Made by a program: the position numbers and the translations under genes. Positions 1 through 7,155 of a DNA stretch of 15,365 nucleotides are shown here, in pieces. The stretch is from Fidelibacterota bacterium (GTDB lineage: Bacteria; Fidelibacterota; Fidelibacteria; Fidelibacterales; Fidelibacteraceae): positions 1 through 15,365 of the forward strand of contig DAOVOB010000007.1 of the NCBI GenBank assembly GCA_030629925.1, given 5' to 3'. Below the pieces are notes generated by a model. The model was not told the DNA's origin, made no database searches, and saw only the letters and a list, made by a program, of their open reading frames with translations. Within the stretch, counting starts at the first letter, position 1, and each line of letters starts with the position of its first letter.

Positions 1-1
1 C

Positions 2-85
2 GCTATGGAAAAAGAACTGCGTTTCGCAATTCGCGAAGGCGGTCGTACTGTAGGCGCCGGTGTTGTAACAGAGATTATTGAATAA
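2..85 (+). CDS. tuf: Elongation factor Tu, C-terminal end (partial, 5' end outside window)
   Basis: Only the last 27 codons and the TAA stop are present; the gene runs off the left edge. The translated end reads from AMEKELRFAI to GAGVVTEIIE, which matches the conserved closing strand of EF-Tu domain 3 (the family typically ends in REGGRTVGAGVV plus a few residues). EF-Tu carries aminoacyl-tRNA to the ribosomal A site as a GTP complex in the cytoplasm. The next gene, rpmG, begins 15 bases after the stop, so the two are probably cotranscribed. A second tuf gene starts at 14603. The two visible parts do not overlap in sequence, so identity between the copies cannot be judged here. Confidence 0.95.
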   Translation, partial: AMEKELRFAIREGGRTVGAGVVTEIIE

Positions 86-99
86 AGGCATAGAGCATT

Positions 100-264
100 A
101 TGGCAGGACAAAAAATACGCAATAATATCATTTTGGCATGTTCGGATTGTAAACGTCGTAATTATACGACCACCAAGAACAAACGGACCCATCCGCAACG
201 CGTGGAATATAAGAAGTACTGCCCGTGGTGCCAAAAACATACCTTGCACAAAGAAACGCGCTAA
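100..264 (+). CDS. rpmG: 50S ribosomal protein L33, zinc-binding type
   Basis: This 54-residue protein is a small structural component of the large ribosomal subunit near the E site. The start [10 protein letters not shown] and the end TLHKETR fit the L33 family, and the length is usual for it. Four cysteines at residues 14, 17, 41 and 44 (CSDC and CPWC) form two CxxC knuckles of a zinc ribbon, so this is the zinc-containing 'C+' form; paralogues induced by zinc starvation lack these cysteines. The ATG at 100 is preceded only by a weak AAGG at 85-88, which overlaps the tuf stop, so translation may depend partly on coupling to tuf. tRNA-Trp begins 10 bases after the stop. Confidence 0.96.
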   Translation: MAGQKIRNNIILACSDCKRRNYTTTKNKRTHPQRVEYKKYCPWCQKHTLHKETR

Positions 265-273
265 AAGTGTGAC

Positions 274-346
274 AGGTCTGTAGTTCAACTGGCAGAGCAG
301 CGGTCTCCAAAACCGCAAGTTGGGGGTTCGAATCCCTCCAGACCTG
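274..346 (+). tRNA. trnW: tRNA-Trp (anticodon CCA)
   Basis: A complete cloverleaf can be folded. The acceptor arm AGGTCTG (274-280) pairs with CAGACCT (339-345), the D arm has GTTC/GAGC, the anticodon stem GCGGT/ACCGC encloses the loop CTCCAAA with anticodon CCA, and the T arm has the loop TTCGAAT. Position 346 is a G discriminator, as expected for bacterial tRNA-Trp. The next bases are CAG, so the 3' CCA is not encoded and must be added after transcription. The gene lies between rpmG and secE with spacers of only 9 and 22 bases and no separate promoter or terminator. It is therefore probably cut out of a longer mRNA. Confidence 0.97.
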
Positions 347-368
347 CAGAACAAACGAGGACAAGTAA

Positions 369-566
369 ATGAAATTGTTTGACAAGATAAAAGAATTTTT
401 TAGCGGAGTCCGCTACGAATTGAAGAAGGTCAATTGGCCTTCATGGGATGAACTGAAATCATCTACGACAGTAGTACTGATCTTTTCGATCTTTATTACA
501 CTGTTCATCGCAGTCGTTGACTTGGGTGTAGGTGCCCTCGTTCGCAAATTAATTGATTGGATGTAA
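369..566 (+). CDS. secE: Preprotein translocase subunit SecE
   Basis: This 65-residue protein is the short, single-membrane-helix form of SecE, the clamp subunit of the SecYEG protein export channel in the inner membrane. The N-terminal amphipathic part (about residues 1-32) contains the family signature around ELKKVNWPSWDE, where the W-P pair is characteristic. One hydrophobic helix spans about residues 34-57. Proteobacterial SecE of the E. coli kind has two extra helices that are absent here. The ATG at 369 has a GAGGA ribosome binding site about ten bases upstream. nusG starts 4 bases after the stop; the secE-nusG pairing is conserved across bacteria. Confidence 0.96.
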   Translation: MKLFDKIKEFFSGVRYELKKVNWPSWDELKSSTTVVLIFSIFITLFIAVVDLGVGALVRKLIDWM

Positions 567-570
567 TACA

Positions 571-1098
571 ATGAAATGGTTTACACTGAAAGCATTATCC
601 GGGAAAGAACGGGCTGTAGCCGATCGTATCCTGTTTGAAGCAGAAGCTTCCGGGTTTGCCGAATCCATCGAAAATGTCCTGGTCCCGACTGAGAATGTCG
701 TGGAAATGCGGGACGGTAAAAAGCGTACACGGGTGAAAGTCTTTTATCCCGGATACATTATGATCAAAATGGATATGACAGCGGAAAGTAAATATTTCGT
801 TGAAAACATTTCCGGGGTGATCAGTTTCGTGGGATCTAAAGGTGTTCCTCAAGTACTTACAGAAAAAGAGGTTGCGCGTATTCTTGGTGAGGTCGAAAAG
901 AAAGACGGCCGAGAAGTTATGGCAACACCCTTTAATATGGGCGACCCCATTAAGGTTGTTGATGGTCCTTTTGTTGATTTCTCCGGAATCGTTGAAGAAG
1001 TCAATGAAGAAAAGCGCAAACTGAAGGTTATGGTCAGTATTTTCGGGCGTTCTACGCCGGTTGAGCTGGATTATCTTCAGGTGGAAAAAGAGAAATAA
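571..1098 (+). CDS. nusG: Transcription elongation and antitermination factor NusG
   Basis: NusG binds the beta' clamp helices, suppresses pausing, and can link RNA polymerase to Rho or to ribosomal protein S10. The product is 175 residues. The NGN domain covers about residues 1-105, beginning KWFTLKALSGKE and containing the FYPGYI motif of the polymerase-contact surface. The KOW domain is C-terminal, with the conserved DGPFVDFSGIVEE and SIFGRSTPVEL segments; the latter lies in the part that contacts S10 and Rho. I place the start at ATG 571. An upstream in-frame ATG at 553 lies inside secE and would add six residues outside the family alignment. There is no good Shine-Dalgarno sequence, and with a 4-base gap to secE translation is probably coupled. 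Confidence 0.96.
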   Translation: MKWFTLKALSGKERAVADRILFEAEASGFAESIENVLVPTENVVEMRDGKKRTRVKVFYPGYIMIKMDMTAESKYFVENISGVISFVGSKGVPQVLTEKEVARILGEVEKKDGREVMATPFNMGDPIKVVDGPFVDFSGIVEEVNEEKRKLKVMVSIFGRSTPVELDYLQVEKEK

Positions 1099-1131
1099 AA
1101 ACGATAAAACCTAAAAACAGGTAAAAGTAGT

Positions 1132-1587
1132 ATGGCAAAGAAAGTAGAAGCACTGATCAAATTACAGCTTCCTGCAGGTAAAGCAAACCCTTCACCACCC
1201 GTTGGTCCGGCTCTTGGACAACATGGTGTGAATATCATGGAGTTTTGTAAAGCATATAATGCTAAAACTCAAGATCAAATGGGTTTGATCATTCCTGTTG
1301 TGATCACGGTATATGTAGATCGGTCATTTTCGTTTATTACGAAAACACCGCCCGCAGCCGTTTTACTCAAAAAAGCAGCCAAGATCGAAAAGGGATCTCC
1401 GGTTCCCAACAAAGAAAAAGTTGGATCGGTAAGTTCTAAAGATCTTGAAGAAATTGCCAAGTTGAAGATGAAAGATTTAAACGCCCATACCGTTAAGCAG
1501 GCCATGCGAATGATCGCGGGAACAGCCCGGAGCATGGGACTAAAGGTTGAAGGTCAATTGGAGGCAGGAATTAATGAATCAAAGTAG
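1132..1587 (+). CDS. rplK: 50S ribosomal protein L11, with C-terminal extension
   Basis: L11 binds 23S rRNA at the GTPase-associated centre at the base of the L12 stalk and is a target of elongation factors and of the stringent factor RelA. The N-terminal domain has the conserved [20 protein letters not shown] segment; the rRNA-binding C-terminal domain includes the [20 protein letters not shown] region. At 151 residues it is about nine longer than the usual 141-142. The extra residues (about [11 protein letters not shown]) follow the normal end point near MGLKVE and are encoded in the stretch that holds the rplA ribosome binding site and start codon. rplK overlaps rplA by 14 bases. The Shine-Dalgarno sequence is weak (AGGT, 1119-1122). 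Confidence 0.97.
   Translation: MAKKVEALIKLQLPAGKANPSPPVGPALGQHGVNIMEFCKAYNAKTQDQMGLIIPVVITVYVDRSFSFITKTPPAAVLLKKAAKIEKGSPVPNKEKVGSVSSKDLEEIAKLKMKDLNAHTVKQAMRMIAGTARSMGLKVEGQLEAGINESK
1560..1564 (+). promoter_or_regulatory. Ribosome binding site that fixes the rplA start
   Basis: GGAGG lies 9 bases before the ATG at 1574 and inside the rplK coding region. It supports ATG 1574 over the in-frame ATG at 1547, which has no such site. Confidence 0.8.
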
Positions 1588-2266
1588 GCGATATTCGGCA
1601 AATCAGGGACTGTTCGATAGAATGCAGGAATATGCATTGGTCGACGGTATCGAATTGATTAAAAAAGCCGCAAATGCCAAATTCGACGAATCCATTGAAT
1701 TGACACTAAATCTCGGTGTTGATCCAAAGTATGCCGATCAGAATATTCGCGGAACGGTTATCCTTCCGCATGGTACCGGCAAAAAAGTTCGCGTATTGGT
1801 ACTAACTCAAGGTGATAAAGCTAAAGAAGCGGAAGCTGCTGGAGCTGATTATGCCGGGTTAGAAGATTATATAGCAAAAATCGAAGGCGGATGGTTTGAT
1901 TTTGATGTTTGTATTGCAACTCCCGATGTGATGCGTCATGTTGGTAAACTCGGTCGTGCTTTGGGTACTCGCGGTTTAATGCCGAACCCCAAAACAGGAA
2001 CAGTTACCAAAGACGTTGAACAAGCGGTTAAGGAAGCAAAAGCAGGTAAGATCTCATTCCGCGTTGATAAGTACGGTATTCTACACGTTGTTGTTGGAAA
2101 AGCTTCCTTTTCCGCAGAACAATTAACAGAAAATGTTAGGGGAATGCTGGGTACGGTCATGAAGTTGAAACCTACGACACTGAAGGGTACATACCTTAAG
2201 AAGATGACAATATCTTCGACTCAGGGTCCGGGTATCAAAATTGATAAACAATCAGCATTAGCGTAG
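1574..2266 (+). CDS. rplA: 50S ribosomal protein L1
   Basis: L1 forms the mobile L1 stalk that guides deacylated tRNA out of the E site; in many bacteria it also represses the L11-L1 mRNA. The product is 230 residues, within the normal 229-234 range. Family signatures include the N-terminal [20 protein letters not shown] region, the central [19 protein letters not shown] segment of the RNA-binding domain, and a C-terminal [16 protein letters not shown] 1574 is chosen because GGAGG sits 9 bases upstream. The gene overlaps the end of rplK by 14 bases, so coupled translation is likely. I see no convincing L1 target hairpin in the rplK leader. Confidence 0.96.
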   Translation: MNQSRRYSANQGLFDRMQEYALVDGIELIKKAANAKFDESIELTLNLGVDPKYADQNIRGTVILPHGTGKKVRVLVLTQGDKAKEAEAAGADYAGLEDYIAKIEGGWFDFDVCIATPDVMRHVGKLGRALGTRGLMPNPKTGTVTKDVEQAVKEAKAGKISFRVDKYGILHVVVGKASFSAEQLTENVRGMLGTVMKLKPTTLKGTYLKKMTISSTQGPGIKIDKQSALA

Positions 2267-2271
2267 GAGGT
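2265..2271 (+). promoter_or_regulatory. Strong rplJ ribosome binding site overlapping the rplA stop
   Basis: AGGAGGT, a full match to the anti-Shine-Dalgarno sequence, overlaps the TAG stop of rplA (2264-2266) and is spaced 6 bases from the rplJ ATG. Only 11 bases separate the two genes. Confidence 0.85.
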
Positions 2272-2277
2272 TTTTTC

Positions 2278-2802
2278 ATGCCAACCCCGAATAAAATCGA
2301 AAGAGTTCAGGAAATATCCGAAAAGATCAAAGGCGCTGGTGCCGTATACTTTTCAGATTATCTTGGTTTGACAGTTTCACAGATAAACGAACTGCGCTCT
2401 GAATTATTTGACAAAGATGTCAAGATGCAGGTTGTTAAAAATACCTTGATCCTGCTTGCACTTAAAGAACTCGGTTATGATGTAGAAAAAGAAGCATTTC
2501 TTACCGGTTCTACCGCATTGGTCTACGGTAAAGATCCCGTTGCTCCGGCAAAGATCCTTAAAGAATTTAAGAAAAAGATGAAGGATCTGAAAAAACCGGA
2601 TGTAAAAGCATTGATCTTTGAAGGCGAGCTTTGTGGAAAAGAAAAAGTTGACGCCATTGCAGAACTTCCTTCAAGAGATGTTCTCTTGGCAACTTTGCTT
2701 GGTGCTTTACAGTCACCGATGCAAAAGGTACTTGGCTGCTTGCAGTCACCAATGCGTGATATGCTTGGCGTATTGAAATCATTAGAAGAAGCAAAACAAT
2801 AA
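2278..2802 (+). CDS. rplJ: 50S ribosomal protein L10, stalk base with repeated L12-binding tail
   Basis: L10 anchors dimers of L12 to the 50S subunit and so builds the stalk that recruits translational GTPases. The N-terminal RNA-binding domain (about residues 1-130) has the expected YFSDYLGLTVSQINELR and VVKNTL motifs. The C-terminal tail is unusual. Residues 141-151 (LGALQSPMQKV), 152-162 (LGCLQSPMRDM) and 163-173 (LGVLKSLEEAK) form a tandem 11-residue repeat. The first two units share 7 of 11 residues, and at DNA level 21 of 33 bases by direct comparison. In this family each segment of about ten residues of the terminal helix binds one L12 dimer. The length of 174 residues, against 165-166 in E. 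coli and B. subtilis, fits one additional segment, so I infer three dimers. rplL follows after 39 bases. Confidence 0.97.
   Translation: MPTPNKIERVQEISEKIKGAGAVYFSDYLGLTVSQINELRSELFDKDVKMQVVKNTLILLALKELGYDVEKEAFLTGSTALVYGKDPVAPAKILKEFKKKMKDLKKPDVKALIFEGELCGKEKVDAIAELPSRDVLLATLLGALQSPMQKVLGCLQSPMRDMLGVLKSLEEAKQ
2698..2796 (+). repeat. Three tandem 33-base units encoding the L12-binding helix of L10
   Basis: The units are 2698-2730, 2731-2763 and 2764-2796. Units 1 and 2 both encode an LG.LQSPM core; unit 3 keeps LG.L.S and then runs into the charged end of the protein. The third codon positions differ, so the duplication is either old or under protein-level selection. Confidence 0.75.
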
Positions 2803-2841
2803 CATAAAACAAACCTCAATAGAATTTAAAGGAGGATTAAA

Positions 2842-3219
2842 ATGGCCGACGTGAAAAGAGCCGATGTATTAACATACTTGGAAACAGCAAACATGCTGGA
2901 AATCTCAGAATTGATCAAAGAGATCGAAGACAAATTTGGTGTTACAGCAGCAGCACCGGTTGCAATGGCAGCCGCAGCAGCACCTGCCGCCGCCGCCGCT
3001 GAAGAACAAACAGAATTTGATGTCATGCTTAAGAGCTATGGCGAAAAGAAGATTAATGTCATTAAAGTCGTTCGCGAATTAACAGGTTTAGGCCTAAAAG
3101 AAGCTAAAGACCTTGTTGAAAGCGCACCTGTAGCTGTTAAAGAAGCTTTGCCGAAGGACAGCGCAGAAGAAATTAAAACAAAACTTGAAGAAGTTGGGGC
3201 TACTGTAGAAATCAAGTAA
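2842..3219 (+). CDS. rplL: 50S ribosomal protein L7/L12
   Basis: L12 is the multicopy stalk protein that contacts EF-Tu, EF-G, IF2 and release factors and stimulates their GTPase activity. The product is 125 residues, near the usual 120-128. The N-terminal dimerisation domain (about 1-33) binds L10, a flexible Ala/Pro hinge spans about 34-53, and the globular C-terminal domain (about 54-125) contains the highly conserved [13 protein letters not shown] helix that touches the factors. The hinge is nearly all alanine and includes four GCC codons in a row (2986-2997). The ribosome binding site AAAGGAGGA is strong, as expected for a protein needed in several copies per ribosome. A terminator-like hairpin follows the gene. 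Confidence 0.97.
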   Translation: MADVKRADVLTYLETANMLEISELIKEIEDKFGVTAAAPVAMAAAAAPAAAAAEEQTEFDVMLKSYGEKKINVIKVVRELTGLGLKEAKDLVESAPVAVKEALPKDSAEEIKTKLEEVGATVEIK

Positions 3220-3253
3220 TGGTAATACAGGTAACGCTCAAAGAGTCAAAAAT

Positions 3254-3287
3254 GAGCCGTCACCACAGCGATGGCTCTCTTTGTTTT
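3254..3287 (+). terminator. Terminator-like hairpin (probable attenuator) between rplL and rpoB
   Basis: GAGCCGTC (3254-3261) pairs with GATGGCTC (3270-3277) as an 8-bp stem with one G-U pair and an 8-base loop, followed by TCTTTGTTTT. This is the form of a rho-independent terminator with an imperfect T run. No promoter is visible in the 28 bases between it and the rpoB start, so rpoBC must depend on read-through. In E. coli a partial terminator at the same place lowers rpoBC transcription relative to rplJL; I infer the same role here. Confidence 0.75.
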
Positions 3288-3302
3288 AATAAAATTTACA
3301 AG

Positions 3303-3307
3303 GGAGG
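3303..3307 (+). promoter_or_regulatory. Ribosome binding site that fixes the TTG start of rpoB
   Basis: GGAGG within GGGAGGA is spaced 8 bases before TTG 3316. The alternative ATG at 3271 lies in the 3' arm of the upstream hairpin and has no such site. Confidence 0.85.
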
Positions 3308-3315
3308 AATATCTC

Positions 3316-6300
3316 TTGGCTAGTACAAAAAGAAAGATCAAACGGACATCTTTCTCCAGGATCAAGCATGTTCTTGATACCCCGGACCTTCTAGATGTGC
3401 AGTTAAGTTCATATGAAAACTTTCTGCAAACTAAGGTTCGGCCACACAAGCGGCAGGATCTCGGACTTGAAAGTGTGTTTCGTTCTATATTTCCGATCGA
3501 AGATAATCATGATACATTTGTACTTGAGTACAAGTATTATACGGTCGGAAAACCACGCTATGAAGAACAGGAATGTGTCGAGCGCGGTATTACCTATTCT
3601 GTCCCATTAAAAGCCAAATTAGTGCTTAAGGTAGCTGAAGAAGATTCAGATAATTCCGCACTGGCCGATACTGTTGAACAGGATGTATTTTTTGGTAATA
3701 TTCCCTTCATGACATCTCGCGGTACCTTTATCATTAATGGTGCCGAAAGAATTATCGTTTCTCAGTTACAGCGCTCTCCGGGTGTTTTCTTTAATGATGC
3801 CCGCCATCCCAATGGCACTGTTCTTTATAATGCACGTATTATTCCGATGCGCGGATCCTGGGTGGATCTGACCACTGATATTTTTGATGCGATCTATGTA
3901 ACTATTGATCGTCGTAAAAAATTCCCTGTCAGTATTTTCCTTCGGGCTATCGGCTTTAGTACAGACTATGATATCCTTCAGCAATTTAATGTTCTCGAAA
4001 CACTTCCTCTTAGCGGCGAACTTGAAGGTCGTATGGTTGTGACCCCGGTCATCGATAGTAAGAGTGGAGAAGTTCTGCTTGATGCAGGAACAGCTGAAGA
4101 TAAATGGATCGAATTGGACGCACAATTAATCGGTGATTTAAAAAAAGCTAAAGTTAAGAATATTGAAGTTGTTGACGTTAGCCGCGAAGTCGATTTCAAA
4201 TTGCTTGCCAATTCTATTCGTCGTGAACGCGATAAGGTCGGAATCACTGATGAGGACGACCGTGAGCCGACCACAGAAGATGCATTAATCTACTTGTATC
4301 GCAACTTGCGTAACGGTGAGCCGCCCAATGTGGATACGGCACGGAAATTCTTTGAGAAGCTTTTCTTCTCACCAAAGAAATACGACCTTGGACAGGTCGG
4401 CCGTTACCGTATGAACAAAAAGTTCAATTTGAACATCCCACTTGATAATACTGTGATCACTCCCGAAGATATCGTGATGATCGTGGAACAGTTGATCGCA
4501 ATGCGCCGTGGCGAAAAAGCTTCGGATGATATAGATCATCTGGGTAACAGACGAGTAAAAACTGTGGGTGAACAGCTGGCAAACCAGTTCTCACTTGCTT
4601 TTACACGTATGTCACGTACTATCAGAGACCGGATGAATATTCACAATGCAGAAAACCTGACCCCTCAGGAACTGATCAATAGTCGTATTTTGACTTCAGT
4701 GATCAATACCTTCTTTGGTACTTCACAGATGTCACAGTTTATGGATCAAACTAATCCGCTTGCGGAACTTACCCATAAACGTCGTCTTTCAGCTCTAGGT
4801 CCAGGTGGTTTGACACGTGAACGCGCCGGTTTTGAAGTGCGAGATGTGCATTATACTCATTATGGACGCCTCTGTCCGATCGAGACCCCTGAAGGTCCCA
4901 ATATTGGTTTGATATCATCATTGGCAAATTATGCTGTCATTAACCGTTTAGGATTTATTGAAACTCCTTATCGGAAAGTCGGGCATAACAAGAACGGTAC
5001 AAAAGTATCCGGTTCTATAGAATATTTGTCGGCAGATGATGAAGACCGTAATATAATCGCACAGGCAAATGCACCATTAAATGATAAGAATCAATTTGTA
5101 AGTGATCGTATTCGCTGTCGTCATCAGGCCGATTATCCTGTGGCACATCCCGATGATGTAAATTATATGGATGTATCCCCGATTCAAATGGTGTCTGCAG
5201 CTGCAAGCTTGATCCCTTTTTTAGAACATGATGATGCAAACCGTGCTTTGATGGGTTCAAATATGCAACGTCAATCAGTTCCACTCTTAACACCAAAAGC
5301 TCCGCTTGTGGGTACGGGAATGGAATTAGATGCAGCGCGTGATAGCCGAGCGGTTGTTACGTCGCCCATTGATGCATTGGTCGAATACGTAGATGCACGA
5401 AAGATCGTTCTACGTCCGCTTGGTGATTTCGATGCGGATATTTCTTTAGATGAAAATGAAGGCCGTGTAGTCTTTAATCTAAAGAAGTTCCAGAGAACAA
5501 ATCAAGATACGAGCATCAATCAGCGTCCTATCGTACGCAAGGGTCAAAAGGTCAAGGCCGGTGAACCCATTGCAGACGGTACATCAACTGATCAAGGTGA
5601 ATTAGCACTAGGACGTAATGTCTTGGTAGCATTTATGCCTTGGCGTGGTTACAACTACGAAGATGCTATTATATTAAATGAACGCTTAGTGAAAGAAGAT
5701 GTCTTTACTTCAGTTCATGTGAAAGAAGTAGAGTTGGAAGTTCGGGACACAAAACGAGGTAGCGAAGAGCTAACTCGAGAAATCCCTAACGTTTCGGAAG
5801 AAGCAACCAGAAATATCGACTCAAACGGTATGATCCGTATCGGCGCTCCGGTAACTCACGGTGATATTATCATCGGTAAAGTCACTCCGAAAGGGGAGAC
5901 AGATCCTACACCGGAAGAAAAACTACTGCGCGCCATTTTTGGTGAAAAAGCCGGTGACGTTAAAGATGCTTCCCGTCGTGCTGACCCCAGCACCAATGGT
6001 GTTGTTATCGATACTCGCCTTTTTGAACGCAAGGGTAAAGAATCCCGTCGCGACGAAAAGGATAAGATCGAAAAACTAGCACGTGAGTTGGGTAATCGCC
6101 TTTTCACATTGCGTCAAAAGTTCGTAAATAAATTACAGAACCTTCTAGAGGATCAAGTCTGTACAGGTATCTACAATAAGGGCGGAAATATCGTCCATAC
6201 AAAACGCAAGACATGGAACTGGGAATTCTTTGAAACATGTGATTTCGATGATGTTGATCTCGACAATGCATGGATCGAAGATGAAGAAGTCTATTCTCGG

Positions 6301-7131
6301 GTATTGAAACTGGTTGATAACTTTCAAAGTATGGCCGACGGGATCACCGAAGATATTCAAAATGAACAGTTCAAAGTTCGTGCCGGCGACGATATGCAGC
6401 CGGGCGTTCTTAAACTTGCCAAGGTTTACATCGCAAGTAAGCGGAAGATCTCCGTGGGTGATAAAATGGCCGGACGTCATGGTAACAAAGGTGTCGTCTC
6501 CATTATCGTTCCCGAAGAAGATATGCCCTTCCTTCCAGATGGTACACCGGTAGATATCGTATTGAACCCGCTTGGCGTACCTTCGCGTATGAACTTGGGT
6601 CAGCTTTATGAAACCATGTTAGGATGGGCCGCAAAAGAATTAGGTGTTTATTTTGAAACACCTGTCTTTGACGGCGCAAACTATAGTGAGATTGTTGACC
6701 TGATGAATCAAGCGAATCTTCCAGAAAACGGCAAAATTGATCTTTTTGATGGTCGTAATGGCCATCAGATCGATAATCCTGTCGCTTGTGGATATATCTA
6801 TATGATGAAACTGGCACACATGATCGAAGACAAAATGCATGCACGGTCAACAGGACCTTACTCTCTTATCACACAGCAACCTCTCGGCGGAAAAGCGCAG
6901 TTTGGTGGACAGCGATTTGGTGAAATGGAAGTGTGGGCTCTGGAAGCTTACGGTGCTGCACATACACTTCAAGAAGTTCTTACAGTCAAATCCGATGATG
7001 TTGACGGTAGAACGCGTATTTATAACGCGATCGTGAAAGGTGAAAACCTGCCCGCATACGGAACCCCGGAATCTTTTAATGTTCTCTTGAAAGAACTTGA
7101 AGGCTTGGGTATTGAAATGGATTTGATATAA
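3316..7131 (+). CDS. rpoB: DNA-directed RNA polymerase subunit beta
   Basis: Beta forms one pincer of RNA polymerase and much of the active-site and rifampicin pocket. From TTG 3316 it has 1271 residues, beginning ASTKRKIKRTSFSR. The fork-loop/rifampicin region runs from about residue 466 (FFGTSQMSQFMDQ) through THKRRLSALGPGG, with Q474, D477, H487 and S492 at the positions of E. coli 513, 516, 526 and 531. These are the residues normally found in rifampicin-sensitive enzymes. The active-site GDKMAGRHGNKG starts at G1048, with lysines 1050 and 1058. Residues about 905-1020 form a charged, coiled SI2-like insertion found in Gram-negative lineages. The end EAYGAAHTLQEVL... is canonical. The ATG 3271 start would add 15 residues and is unlikely. 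Confidence 0.97.
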   Translation: MASTKRKIKRTSFSRIKHVLDTPDLLDVQLSSYENFLQTKVRPHKRQDLGLESVFRSIFPIEDNHDTFVLEYKYYTVGKPRYEEQECVERGITYSVPLKAKLVLKVAEEDSDNSALADTVEQDVFFGNIPFMTSRGTFIINGAERIIVSQLQRSPGVFFNDARHPNGTVLYNARIIPMRGSWVDLTTDIFDAIYVTIDRRKKFPVSIFLRAIGFSTDYDILQQFNVLETLPLSGELEGRMVVTPVIDSKSGEVLLDAGTAEDKWIELDAQLIGDLKKAKVKNIEVVDVSREVDFKLLANSIRRERDKVGITDEDDREPTTEDALIYLYRNLRNGEPPNVDTARKFFEKLFFSPKKYDLGQVGRYRMNKKFNLNIPLDNTVITPEDIVMIVEQLIAMRRGEKASDDIDHLGNRRVKTVGEQLANQFSLAFTRMSRTIRDRMNIHNAENLTPQELINSRILTSVINTFFGTSQMSQFMDQTNPLAELTHKRRLSALGPGGLTRERAGFEVRDVHYTHYGRLCPIETPEGPNIGLISSLANYAVINRLGFIETPYRKVGHNKNGTKVSGSIEYLSADDEDRNIIAQANAPLNDKNQFVSDRIRCRHQADYPVAHPDDVNYMDVSPIQMVSAAASLIPFLEHDDANRALMGSNMQRQSVPLLTPKAPLVGTGMELDAARDSRAVVTSPIDALVEYVDARKIVLRPLGDFDADISLDENEGRVVFNLKKFQRTNQDTSINQRPIVRKGQKVKAGEPIADGTSTDQGELALGRNVLVAFMPWRGYNYEDAIILNERLVKEDVFTSVHVKEVELEVRDTKRGSEELTREIPNVSEEATRNIDSNGMIRIGAPVTHGDIIIGKVTPKGETDPTPEEKLLRAIFGEKAGDVKDASRRADPSTNGVVIDTRLFERKGKESRRDEKDKIEKLARELGNRLFTLRQKFVNKLQNLLEDQVCTGIYNKGGNIVHTKRKTWNWEFFETCDFDDVDLDNAWIEDEEVYSRVLKLVDNFQSMADGITEDIQNEQFKVRAGDDMQPGVLKLAKVYIASKRKISVGDKMAGRHGNKGVVSIIVPEEDMPFLPDGTPVDIVLNPLGVPSRMNLGQLYETMLGWAAKELGVYFETPVFDGANYSEIVDLMNQANLPENGKIDLFDGRNGHQIDNPVACGYIYMMKLAHMIEDKMHARSTGPYSLITQQPLGGKAQFGGQRFGEMEVWALEAYGAAHTLQEVLTVKSDDVDGRTRIYNAIVKGENLPAYGTPESFNVLLKELEGLGIEMDLI

Positions 7132-7142
7132 TATCCTTCTAT

Positions 7143-7148
7143 AGGAGG
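7143..7148 (+). promoter_or_regulatory. Ribosome binding site for the TTG start of rpoC
   Basis: AGGAGG is a full-strength site 7 bases before TTG 7156. It supports this start in the absence of a nearby ATG. Confidence 0.85.
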
Positions 7149-7155
7149 AGCTAAT

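Noticed and set aside
128..385. Antisense open frame over rpmG and tRNA-Trp
   Set aside because: It crosses a certain tRNA gene and L33 and has no family resemblance.
553..570. Upstream ATG giving NusG six extra residues
   Set aside because: It lies inside secE, and the extra residues do not fit the family; ATG 571 gives the normal start MKWFTLK.
1109..1122. Small ACCT/AGGT hairpin covering the weak rplK ribosome binding site, possibly an L1 target
   Set aside because: A 4-bp stem with a 6-base A-rich loop is too weak, and I see no resemblance to the known L1 binding structure.
2813..2834. CCTC upstream of rplL that could pair with GAGG of its ribosome binding site
   Set aside because: The pairing is only four base pairs with a long A/T loop, and L12 must be highly expressed, so sequestration is unlikely.
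2983..3000. Run of GCC codons in rplL as a possible unstable repeat
   Set aside because: Alanine-rich hinges are normal in L12, the run is short, and the frame is intact.
2826..3026. Antisense reading frame rich in alanine across rplL
   Set aside because: It mirrors the GC-rich alanine codons of the L12 hinge and has no ribosome binding site or recognisable protein.
4711..4791. Differences from E. coli in the rifampicin pocket (Met at 511, Ala at 522 in E. coli numbering) as resistance changes
   Set aside because: Ala at the 522 position is the normal residue in rifampicin-sensitive bacteria such as Bacillus, and the key Q, D, H and S residues are unchanged.
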